In this document: piece after piece, positions 14,993 to 22,697 of the stretch | Layout of the letters: each line of letters starts with the position of its first letter | How positions within the stretch are numbered: position 1 is the first letter of the stretch | NCBI GenBank assembly: GCA_008931825.1 | Contig: QXVZ01027737.1 | Location: 1 to 22,697 of the forward strand | DNA: 22,697 nt | Direction: 5' to 3' | Source: Phallusia fumigata | Taxonomy: Eukaryota; Chordata; Ascidiacea; Phlebobranchia; Ascidiidae | Translations under genes and position numbers: made by a program | The notes under the pieces: model-generated | Seen by the model: the letters and a program-made list of their open reading frames with translations, nothing else | What the model was told of the DNA's origin: nothing | Databases searched by the model: none

Positions 14993-17900
14993 CTGAAAAG
15001 AAAGAACAGTAAAATAAATACCAAATTTTAAAACAATTTTTATCATGCTAAAACGCTTGCAGTGCGGCTGTTTATGACAAATTATATGAATACAATGTTA
15101 TAAATTTTTGGTCAGTTTCTGTTTAGCAACTAAGGTCTAAGGTGTAAGCTAGTGCAATGATATTGTTTAGACTTTACCTCGATTTGCGCAACGTATTCGT
15201 CGCGTTTGTCTGTCGACGACAGCCCGGTAGCCTTTCGCGTGTCGCACGTCGTAACTTGTGTCAAAGGCTTGGTGTAGAAAACATCCTGTTTAGTAGATGG
15301 AGAAGGTGAGGTTTGACAACTAGCGGTGGCGGAATCAGTGCGTGTCGAACGGGAACAAGATGAAACGATTGATCCGGTGGATTTTGACAAGTTTCCATCC
15401 AAACTAATATCGCTGCGACTTAGAGTGTCGCCGTTGTCGAACCCACTGTCACAGTCGGAAGTGATCGCAAGATCAATTGAACGGCTTCTGCCTAAAGAAA
15501 ACAATTTAGGCTATAAAGTTTTTGACACCATACAATGCCTCTTTCTACAAGTCTTTTTTTGTGACGTACGATGCCTAAAGACTCTTTAGATACGATTTAT
15601 ATATTAATATGTATGTATTAATAAATTCCGGGTAATTTCATGATTGACTTGATAGGTAACAATCTCAAATATTTCATTTACCTAATAAANTTTACAGAGA
15701 AAGTTAACGAAATCGCATCCACAACAAACAACACACGAACTTTATAGCTCGGTGGTATTAGGTAAAGTTCAGCACTCAGTTGGTGGTACAGCGAAATATT
15801 TCAATGTCGGCCTTGCAAACATGGGGTTGTTTGCTCGTGTCGCTTCTTCGTGTCTCCTGCATACCTTTTCGCGGAACCGCCGCTGCTCGTCGAGAATTTG
15901 CTGCTTTTGTTCCAGGATTTGTTGTAGGATGTCGACCTGTTTCTTGCCATCGACGGTAGTTTCATCGTTGGAAATGTCCTCCCACCGTGATGGAATGAAG
16001 GCGCTGCGTCGCTTCGTCGAATCTAAATTCTAATCAAACAAACAGAGCGTTACGTTCAGTCAAACAACCCCTCAGCGGGTTTATTGTGGATCACCGAAGG
16101 GTTCACAATAGCGGTAAATTCATTGGCGGCGATGTGGAAAGTTTCAAAACAGAATCGAACTGTCAACGTGGTATAAATTATAAGACTGAGTTTGTTAAGC
16201 ACAAAGAAATGTAAAAAAATTGTAAAAGCATCAAAAAAATTCGCGGCAATTCTTTAGTTTAATGCACTAGCTCAAACTAGCTCAGTAGTATTTAAAAAAT
16301 TTTTCTAGTTTTGTGGTTTAGGACACTGAAATGAATTGTTTCAACGGTATTTATTTGCCAAAGTTTTATTTATATTTGGAACACTATATGAGCTACACTT
16401 TTCGTACAGCAAGTTTGGCGATAAAGCGTCAAGAAGTTGTAAAATTTTTCGTTGTAGCCATGAAAATCCTTACCGTTTTTAGAAGTAGTGACGTGGATGG
16501 GGAAAGGCTCATGCTTCTCGACACCTTCGATCGTCTCTGACGAGCTTCAATTCTGCTTGGCGTGGAAGCCGCTGGTCTCATCACTACGTCATTGTCGGGG
16601 AGTGTTCGAAAGCTGAATGGACAATACAGGAAACTGATAAAACGACCATTTCACCCTCATCATTTTAAAAGTGCTAGTTTTCATGGTAGAGTTGGCACAG
16701 ATTGGTTCATTAGCATGAAAAAACTTTGCATGTTCTTTGTTCGAGGTGACATTTTCATTTGGTCCTTAACGCTTATTCTGGATGAAACTAGTAACTACAA
16801 AACGTGCAGGTTGTGCAGACGCTTCGTGTGTACGACTTCAAGCCAAACCACACGACCGTGATCAGCAAACCAGTAGTTGCCCTCAAAATCACGTTTATGA
16901 CTTCTAGCACGTTTTGCCAAATGCCACCACAAATTGGTCAGCTGATTAGCTTTCGTCATCGTAAAACGCAGACGCAAAGAATGTTGTAACACTGCCACAA
17001 CAGTTTCAGTACGGTATAGGCCAACAAATACCAAAGTCGCATTTGCCACAAAACCAACACGAACAAATTACCAGCTTACATAATTCAGACTCATTTAGTA
17101 AGCGGTCAGCATTTCGGCACGTCCGAACATAAAGTTTTACGAGGAAATATGCGCATGCCATCTCCAAAGGTCGCCTTTAACAACTTAGTTTCAACAGGGC
17201 ACTCACCTTGTTATTGTGCAGTCGGAAGAGGCTTGTCGGTTGACGCTTTTGCTTCGTTTGAAAAAAGCTCCCAAACGCGTTGGGGTAGGGGGTCGCAAGT
17301 TGGTGCTTTCCACCGTAATTGAACCCTCACTGACAGCCTTTTTTTTCGCGCCAAGGCGGAAGCTGCGGCGGGCAAGTCGATTGGCAATGGTAGAGAATTT
17401 TAAGTTGCGTCGGGGTGCGGACTCAGAGGCGGAGAGAATGTTTTCTTGGCTTGCGCTTAGGTATCCTGCGGATGCCAAATAGCCCTGGTTAATTATTTGC
17501 TTACAAAAGAAGGCCTAATGCAGTTTGATTGAACCTACCATGGGGCTTTAATGCTCGCATCGGCTCCCTAGTCGAGCTGTTCATGTCTTTACTCAGCCTT
17601 TGTCTCCGTAAAGTGACCTAAACATAAAACGCAACGGTCAGTACTTCGCAAATCATCGCACCTGGCACGTTTGGTTTACAGCCATATTGGTTTCGGCACG
17701 GGTTCATACGGTCGTGGTAAAAACGGCACCAGTTGCCGCGTGCTGAAGATTCGTACAGAAACATAAATCATAGCGATGACCTGTGCTAAGAAGTTCACAG
17801 GACACAGGTATGAAAGTGGCAAGGCACATAAAGCATGCGTGTGAGGCAATGAAAAACACGTTGCGGCCGTAAACGGGCGCAGAAGCAATTAATCTGCTCG

Positions 17901-20900
17901 CTGCCCGGTGATCAGGATGAATCATAGCGAACGCGGTGCGATTGAATAGCACTTGATGGCCAGACCTACAAGACCGTTAAGCGAATAAGTAAAATTCGAG
18001 ACGGGTCGTTCAACCATCAATTGTCGAAGGTATAGGGCAATCAAGACGCTCAATATGTAATTCACCTTGCGCCAAGTCTGCAGATTTTACATTCTGCAAA
18101 CGACTGACACAATGTGACCCCGGTGTAAAACACCAACCAGGAGTAAACTTTAAGTCAAATAAACGCCTGAGATAACATTCCGACAGTTAACAGGAATTAA
18201 AATACGCCCGCGCATCGCAAACATCATAATGGAAGTCTTTAAACTAATGTTACCGTTTATGATTTCGACTGACCTAGAAAGTCCGCCTGTTTTATCGTAT
18301 CCTTCAAAGTAAGCAGTGTTATATACGTTGTGAATGCATAGTGTCGGGGGCGACAGTGCCTAGCCCTACAACTTAAAATAAAATGTAAACCTGAGATATA
18401 TGTATGATTATGTACGGTAAGTTCAGTGCCACCTTGCACTGTTTTACCGATACCGGCGAGCATTGACGCTTACTTCTGATAAGTCACTGTGTGAGAACAC
18501 CTCAGAGCTACTAAGAAAGAATATTTACGGTTTACTATACGATATTCGTGAGAGGAACGACGTTTTTACGACCCCTTTGTGCTGACAATAGAGTGTCAAC
18601 GTGCGTATTGCACCACATATCCCCGTGACGACTAGCGTGTCAAATTGACGTGTATATGAGTGTGTAATGGAGAGAAACTGATCAGGTCGCACCACCACAG
18701 TGGAAATTTTCCTGTGGTTACACCGTTAATCAAACTTTTCGTGTCACGATGCTTGTTACCAGAAAAAACCTAACCACTAAGATGAAGTTTCAAGCACCCA
18801 TTGTTAAAACTGCACAATCTCTTGTCATGTTACTGGTTGCGAATCAGGCAGCAGTAGCAGCCAAGAATCGTGCAAGTCCCTTCTCGCTTTAAGTCTGTTC
18901 GTGATAGGCTTTGTGCCGTTCTTTATCGTTTGGCAAAAATTTCGCTAAAAGTATGTTTCAATGTAAGGACGAGAGGCTAAAAAACGCATCAGTAAATGCC
19001 GATTGACAAACCACAGACTCCAAATTTACCAAAATATTCTGACTGGACTATATGCGTAAAGGGCTTGGTGGTCCTACATTGCGGCCTGTTATTACTAGGA
19101 TAACGAGTTTCCTGTATTCAGGAGGCGAATTTCTCCCAACTATTTAAGTTTTAGCGTTAACGTTTCAGTTCTAATTGATTTATCGGTGTGCTCACGAAGC
19201 TGCCACCAATTAAACGCAATTTTCGCTAGTACGAAAAATCATTGCCAGCTTTCGAAAATAACACGGCAATTTCCTTATTTCCTAAATGCAGTGCGGGATA
19301 ATACAGGTTAAGGTGAGCCTCGTAAGCTACCTGTGTGCTTAAGGCAGCTTATTTTGACATAGCAAATAGGATTAACATGCCACATAACGTTGTATTTGTT
19401 ACATATTTTAAAACTAACTTTGGACGTTTGTTGCCCAACAAAGTTTATTTTTAAATTGGGATTTTTCCATTCAAAAAATAGAGTTGCAAGCTCTGCTGTA
19501 TGAGTTATTAAAGCGAAATCGCAATTGGCCCCCGTGGGCAAGACTTGAAATGCGCAAACTGGAACGGACGACAGAAAAGACAGCTCGCAGTCACAGCGAC
19601 AAACGCCGTAAACATGTCAACGAGCTAATCTGAAGAGAATCGCTTCCCGTTGTTCATGTAACGTAAACGATACTGACCAATATCACACGACATGAGAAGC
19701 TTGATAGGTCGACAACCGAGAGTTCTGAATAGACACGAAAACTTGAAATCGCGTGTTTTCAGCTTCGAGGCAATCTACACCTGTCAATTCGCCTTCGTGA
19801 CACTCACACAACTTGACACGCTGTTTATCTGTCCAGCACCTTTCTAAATCCCCCAAACACTCTCGCCAGTAGTTTGTTAATAAACATAACCTGTAGTATG
19901 ACAAACGCAAAGAACTTTCGCACTGACGTTAGCTCTGTGCATTGATTGAGTATATACCTCAAAATAAATCCGGTTGTAAGTTGTACGACTATAACAATAT
20001 TACTTTGCGTCGTTTAGTATGCTCGCAAAGTCAGACTAAAGCAAATGAAACAGCCGAAACGCCGTCGTTAAGCGTTGCGAAGAAACGCAATTATCTAGTG
20101 AGTTATAATTACACCCAGGCAATATGCGTTTGTTTATACTCGAAGGTGAATTATCTTTCACCCAGGGGTTGTTCGAAACGGCAAATTGACTGCTCCGTGC
20201 CTGATTAAACGCGCCACGTCAAACCTGTTTCTTCAGCGTTACGCGGTGAAACCAAGTACATGCGTCGTGGGTGTTTAGAATAACCAGAGGCCAATTACAG
20301 GCGCTTCCTTGGTGTGTTTAACTTGGCGACGTGACGTTCGGTGCTAATCGCTCCTAACTGCGAGCCCTCGTCGTACGCGTTTGTGTTGAAATTGTTTAGC
20401 CCGAACCATGTCATCCGTTTGCTAACCCTGCCTGCACCATGTTACACGCCCGTGGTGGCGTGTTTATGACGTAGTTGCCCCAAGAGTATTACGTCACAAA
20501 TCCGTACACACATTCCTGACCGGCAGTGTGTAGACTAGTTAGCAGTGCAATAACTCAATCCTTCAAAACAAGCAACCAATACCCCGCATTTTTCAGTTGT
20601 GTAGGCTCACGTTTTCATTTGCCACGAGTAGGTTCGAGTTGGAAAACGCTTACGAACGTGTATGTCGCAACCTCGCGGAGATTACAAGCAGGCGTGACCT
20701 TACTTAGCACAAACCACGAGGAAACGCTTAGCCGACTGCAGCCTTGTCACCACTTTAAAACTTAATCGCTCATTTCTCGAAAGCGTTATATCAGAATTAG
20801 CGACTGGTTTTACGTTAAAATCCCAAACTCATACCACGTTGGCTCATGTGAAAGCTTCTTTCAGGGAATGTTTATGACATATTTAACAAACAGATAACAA

Positions 20901-22258
20901 ACATAGCCTTCTTACCTGCTTAAAGCCGCGGTTGCTTTCCAAGCTTTCGGAGGCTGTCGGGTTGTTTGAAACTTTCATATCCTCCGTAGACGAGTCAAAT
21001 ATCATGGTTTCTACAATGAGAACGGTCTTGCTATAAAACGCGACGTTTAATGAAAGTCTGCCTGTCACATGTCGAAGAAATACTGTCTCGCGATTTACAT
21101 GCCGCCAGTGATGCAATAGAAACGTTACGGAGTGGGTGTATTTTTAGAATCTGTCATGACTGGGCGTAAATTACTTGCGTAACTATGGGACTTTTGCATA
21201 CATTCGCGACTTAACATTTTAACAAACCTGAGGTAGTGGGCGAGGATGAACAACTGCCGAATGTTTCCATAAACTGGTCATGGCTCATCTCATTGGTGAC
21301 AATACGCGATAAGCCTTGCATCATAATGTCCAAGTAAGTGGTGTCAAACAAGTCGAAATGTGTTCTTGATATTCCGGAATCTCAAGGTCACAGATCAGAT
21401 ACAAATACCACAAGTCACGTCACTAACACCTGTTTAAAGAAAACATGACAGAGTCTGTAAAGCCACGACTGTTATTTCTAAGGTCATTTCACACCAATGC
21501 AGATCAGTTATATTTCGACTAATCTTCACTGCAGTTTAGAAAAATTGTATCTCCGCGCACACTCTGCAACCTGCTCTTCGTCTCGGCGAATGCCCACGAT
21601 TATCTCTCTCCTTCACTCTGTCAGTTTGCGGTCACGAAAAAGGCAACAGCTTCGGTGCGCCGCGCTACACCCAATGGGTCGACGGAAAGGCTTTACGCTG
21701 TAATTTTTGTTTGGTGGTAGTGTCTGTTTGTTTATTCCTTTGGAAAATAAAATAACTAAAGCCTGTACAGTTTACACCAATCTGAACCTTAAAACCATTT
21801 GCTTTCGCAATTTTACATATCTGCTGGGGCAATGTGGTAAGCTGACGTCGTCTGTCTGGGTGGGTTGAAACTGCAGCCAAAACAATGGCACTCGCAATTA
21901 TCTAAACCCGGTGTTTCGTGCCTGACGGCTCTGAGCTATTATGTCCTGCTATTGTGCCGCAAAAGAAAGCACCGTAAAACTAAATGGCGTGCAACAGTTT
22001 CGTTTCAAAATTTTACCACTGGTATCAAGGGAGTTCAGACAAAAGATTCGCACCTGCGGATAACAAGACAATGGCTCACCTGCAAGTTTGCGTAGCGAAT
22101 TGTTTTGCCGTGTAAGGCTAGCCGTATGCTTTATTCATTACCTATACTCGACACAACGCTGTACAATGACTAAAATGCTTGAGATTTGATGATGTTGTAT
22201 ATCACGACTAAAAAGCTGTTAAGTGACTTACCAAACAGTTTTCCCAGATGTTTCCAGA
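14912..22258 (-). CDS. Gene A: C-terminal ~465 residues of an unidentified Ser/Arg-rich protein
   Basis: Seen: minus-strand exons 22232-22258, 22017-22053, 21778-21870, 21228-21380, 20916-21010, 17207-17484, 16474-16612, 15865-16029, 15178-15491, 14912-14992. Phases agree except between 15865 and 15491, where a small exon is missing; a 16-nt candidate at 15529-15544 restores frame. The 5' part is out of the window. The first ~110 residues look helical and hydrophobic (IFCLNSLD, TTYLDIMMQGLSRIV), as in a folded alpha-helical or HEAT-like protein, but I recognise no family. The middle is Ser/Arg/Lys-rich and probably disordered. Then comes a Gln/Glu-rich segment (VDILQQILEQKQQILDEQRR) with heptad-like Ile/Leu spacing, probably a short coiled coil, and a polar tail ending LVPLKSGC. 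Inference: a large cytosolic scaffold; function unknown. Confidence 0.75.
15178..15491 (-). CDS. Gene A exon: Ser/Asp-rich
   Basis: Acceptor TTTTCTTTAG before 15491, donor ATCGAG|GTAAAG; 314 nt, phase 1 in and phase 0 out. Product begins RSRSIDLAITSDCDSGFDNG, goes on to SRSDISLDGNLSKSTGS, and ends KRDEYVAQIE. Other frames contain stops. RSRSIDL resembles a basophilic kinase site. Mostly disordered. Confidence 0.85.
15529..15544 (-). CDS. Gene A, candidate 16-nt microexon
   Basis: The flanking exons are out of phase (0 then 1). Here CTTGTAG|...|GTGTCA brackets 16 nt (KEALY plus one base), which would restore the frame. Both splice sites are mediocre, and a real small exon could instead be lost at the N at 15690. 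Treat as one possible solution. Confidence 0.25.
15690..15690. other. Single N between two gene A exons
   Basis: It lies in the intron between the exons ending at 15865 and starting at 15491, exactly where the reading frame fails to join. No overlap between the flanking sequences is evident, so unlike the other two Ns this could hide missing sequence. Confidence 0.85.
15865..16029 (-). CDS. Gene A exon: Gln/Glu-rich coiled-coil-like segment
   Basis: Acceptor GTTTGATTAG before 16029, donor GAAAAG|GTATGC; 165 nt, phase 0 in and out. Product NLDSTKRRSAFIPSRWEDIS, then KKQVDILQQILEQKQQILDE and QRRFREK. Ile/Leu every 3-4 residues between Gln/Glu/Lys indicates a short amphipathic helix, probably a coiled coil of about 25 residues. 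Confidence 0.88.
16474..16612 (-). CDS. Gene A exon: Arg/Ser-rich
   Basis: Acceptor TGTCCATTCAG, donor AAACG|GTAAGG; 139 nt, phase 2 in and phase 0 out, matching neighbours. Product FRTLPDNDVVMRPAASTPSR, then RRSKVSRSMSLSPSTSLLLK, a likely disordered phospho-region. Confidence 0.85.
16613..17206 (-). other. Gene A intron
   Basis: About 590 bases between strong sites AAG|GTGAGT and CCATTCAG. Open frames in both directions (for example 16795-17049 minus) lack splice sites in the right phase. Nothing else seen. Confidence 0.6.
17207..17484 (-). CDS. Gene A exon: basic Ser/Arg-rich
   Basis: Donor ACAAG|GTGAGT is strong (phase 2 out). The acceptor AATTAACCAG before 17484 gives the phase 0 that the previous exon needs; a second acceptor at CATCCGCAG|GATACC is out of phase. 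Product starts GYLASAGYLSASQENILSAS and goes on to RLARRSFRLGAKKKAVS and RLGAFFKRSKSVNRQASS. Dense basic-x-x-Ser motifs suggest kinase or 14-3-3 sites. Confidence 0.85.
17485..20915 (-). other. Large gene A intron (3.4 kb)
   Basis: The flanking exons are in phase, so no extra exon is needed, though small ones could hide here. A GC-richer stretch at 20200-20520 carries three CRE-like cores. No RNA gene or recognisable transposon. A Cys-rich minus frame at 19683-19910 has no supporting splice sites. Confidence 0.5.
20332..20496. promoter_or_regulatory. CRE-like sites in the large gene A intron
   Basis: TGACGT at 20332-20337, TGACGTAG at 20467-20474 and TTACGTCA at 20489-20496, in a stretch with more CG dinucleotides than its surroundings. 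Possible enhancer or alternative promoter. Confidence 0.3.
20916..21010 (-). CDS. Gene A exon: acidic Ser-rich
   Basis: Acceptor CTCATTGTAG, donor AAGCAG|GTAAGA (near consensus); 95 nt, phase 1 in and phase 0 out. Product ETMIFDSSTEDMKVSNNPTA then SESLESNRGFKQ. Phases fit both neighbours. Confidence 0.82.
21228..21380 (-). CDS. Gene A exon with conserved-looking helical sequence
   Basis: Acceptor GACCTTGAG before 21380, donor CCTCAG|GTTTGT; 153 nt, phase 1 in and out. Product DSGISRTHFDLFDTTYLDIM, then MQGLSRIVTNEMSHDQFMET and a Ser-rich end. Varied, hydrophobic and acidic residues suggest a folded region. A shorter acceptor (ATCAAG) gives another phase. Confidence 0.75.
21381..21777 (-). 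other. Gene A intron
   Basis: About 400 bases between GATTG|GTGTAA and the acceptor GACCTTGAG. No further exon or element seen. Confidence 0.55.
21778..21870 (-). CDS. Gene A exon encoding a basic, helical segment
   Basis: Acceptor TTTTGGCTGCAG, donor GATTG|GTGTAA; 93 nt, phase 1 in and out. Product STHPDRRRQLTTLPQQICKI then AKANGFKVQI. Alternative donors at ATG|GTTTTA (phase 1) or AAG|GTTCAG (phase 0) would shorten it. Helical look, no family recognised. Confidence 0.7.
22017..22053 (-). CDS. Gene A, 37-nt exon
   Basis: Acceptor TCTTGTTATCCGCAG, donor CAGTG|GTAAAA. Encodes VRIFCLNSLDTS, phase 0 in and phase 1 out, matching the next exon. A second upstream acceptor (CTTGCAG|GTGAGC) is possible. 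The same exon recurs at 22396-22432 in the outer duplicate copy, where the donor is altered. Confidence 0.6.
22232..22258 (-). CDS. Gene A, candidate 27-nt exon
   Basis: Acceptor GTAAATTAG and strong donor GTTTG|GTAAGT bracket nine codons, SGNIWENCL, phase 0 in and out. A stop lies directly upstream of the acceptor in this frame. Joins smoothly to VRIFCLNSLD in the next exon. Weakest exon of the chain because it is so short and the acceptor lacks a good pyrimidine tract. Confidence 0.5.
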
Positions 22259-22395
22259 CTAATTTACAATTTTTTAAGTGGCCCGACCACGAATTAAGAG
22301 AGATATTTTCGTTATCGGTCACGATAACTCGGNCGCCGCAAAAGAAAGCACCGTAAAACTAAATAGCGTGCAACAGTTTCGTTTCAAAATTTTAA

Positions 22396-22432
22396 CACTG
22401 GCATCAAGGGAGTTCAGACAAAAGATTCGCAC
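22396..22432 (-). CDS. Gene A 37-nt exon, outer duplicate copy with altered donor
   Basis: Acceptor TATCCGCAG is intact, and the exon differs by one base (ACC to GCC, Thr to Ala). The donor changes from GTG|GTAAAA to GTG|TTAAAA, so the original GT is lost. A GT shifted by one base would change the phase. A matching copy of the 27-nt exon lies at 22611-22637 with donor TTTC|GTAAAT. Confidence 0.35.
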
Positions 22433-22697
22433 CTGCGGATAACAAGACAATGGCTCACCTGCAAGTTTGTTTTACCGTGTAAGGCTAGCCGTATGCTTAA
22501 TTCATTACCTATACTCGACACAACGCTGTACAATGACTAAAATGCTTGAGATTTGATCATTTTGTATATCACGACTAAAAAGCTGTTAAGTGATTTACGA
22601 AACAGTTTTCCCAGATGTTTCCAGACTAATTTACAATCTTTTAAGTGGCCCGACCACGAATTAAGATAGATATTTTCGTTATCGGTCACGATAACTC

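Larger units (their letters stand above)
21956..22697. repeat. Second N-joined direct duplication (21956-22332 and 22334-22697, cut by window end)
   Basis: The second copy repeats the first with about a dozen substitutions and a 12-base deletion, and the two meet at the N at 22333. It carries two small candidate exons of gene A. Same signature as the 8129 join, so probably another unmerged overlap. Confidence 0.9.

Noticed and set aside
19683-19910. Cys-rich 75-codon minus-strand frame
   Set aside because: Cysteines do not form a zinc-finger or knottin pattern, and the flanking gene A exons already join in phase.
20625-20645. GGTTCGAGTTGG as a tRNA B box
   Set aside because: No A box or cloverleaf arms at the right distance upstream.
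1-22697. A prokaryote-type defence, mobile or CRISPR system
   Set aside because: The window is spliced eukaryotic DNA with no operons, no direct-repeat array and no phage-like genes.

Overview
This is eukaryotic DNA. It is AT-rich, has no prokaryote-style gene packing, and carries its coding potential in short minus-strand exons with clean splice sites. The gene texture suggests an invertebrate metazoan; a polymorphic ascidian such as Ciona is my best guess, but only from general texture (compact introns of a few hundred bases, heterozygous-looking duplications at single-N joins). No sequence here proves the species. No bacterial, phage or CRISPR-type system is visible.

Two multi-exon genes lie head-to-tail on the minus strand, and both run off the window. 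Gene B (left, 102-11936, continuing past position 1) gives 19 exons that chain in one reading frame when splice phase is checked at each junction, at least 1236 residues. It encodes a large Ser-rich, mostly disordered scaffold with two PH domains: PH1 at about residues 15-123 (exons at 11853-11936, 11482-11651 and 10576-10968) and PH2 at about 613-705 (5249-5496 and 3060-3998). Between them is a roughly 490-residue linker with an acidic Ser cluster followed by a basic block. Two PH domains around a Ser-rich linker recall the AFAP family of actin-binding adaptors, but I cannot establish that homology by eye.

Gene A (right, 14912-22258, continuing past 22697) gives the last 465 or so residues of an unidentified protein: helical-looking sequence, then a long Ser/Arg/Lys-rich tail, a short Gln/Glu-rich coiled-coil-like segment and a stop at 14912-14914, with an AATAAA signal at 14726-14731. 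One junction (15865 to 15491) is out of phase unless a small exon is added. It lies beside an N at 15690.

Between the genes (11947-14725) are about 2.8 kb without a supported coding exon. They hold CRE-like sites, a 98-base tandem repeat, a microsatellite and possible SINE debris. A possible hAT scrap lies within gene B's second intron.

Two near-identical direct duplications, 7211-8128/8130-9045 and 21956-22332/22334-22697, meet exactly at single N bases. They look like unmerged contig or haplotype overlaps rather than real repeats, though the first would duplicate two exons in frame. The only functional link I can offer between the two genes is that they are neighbours on one strand.
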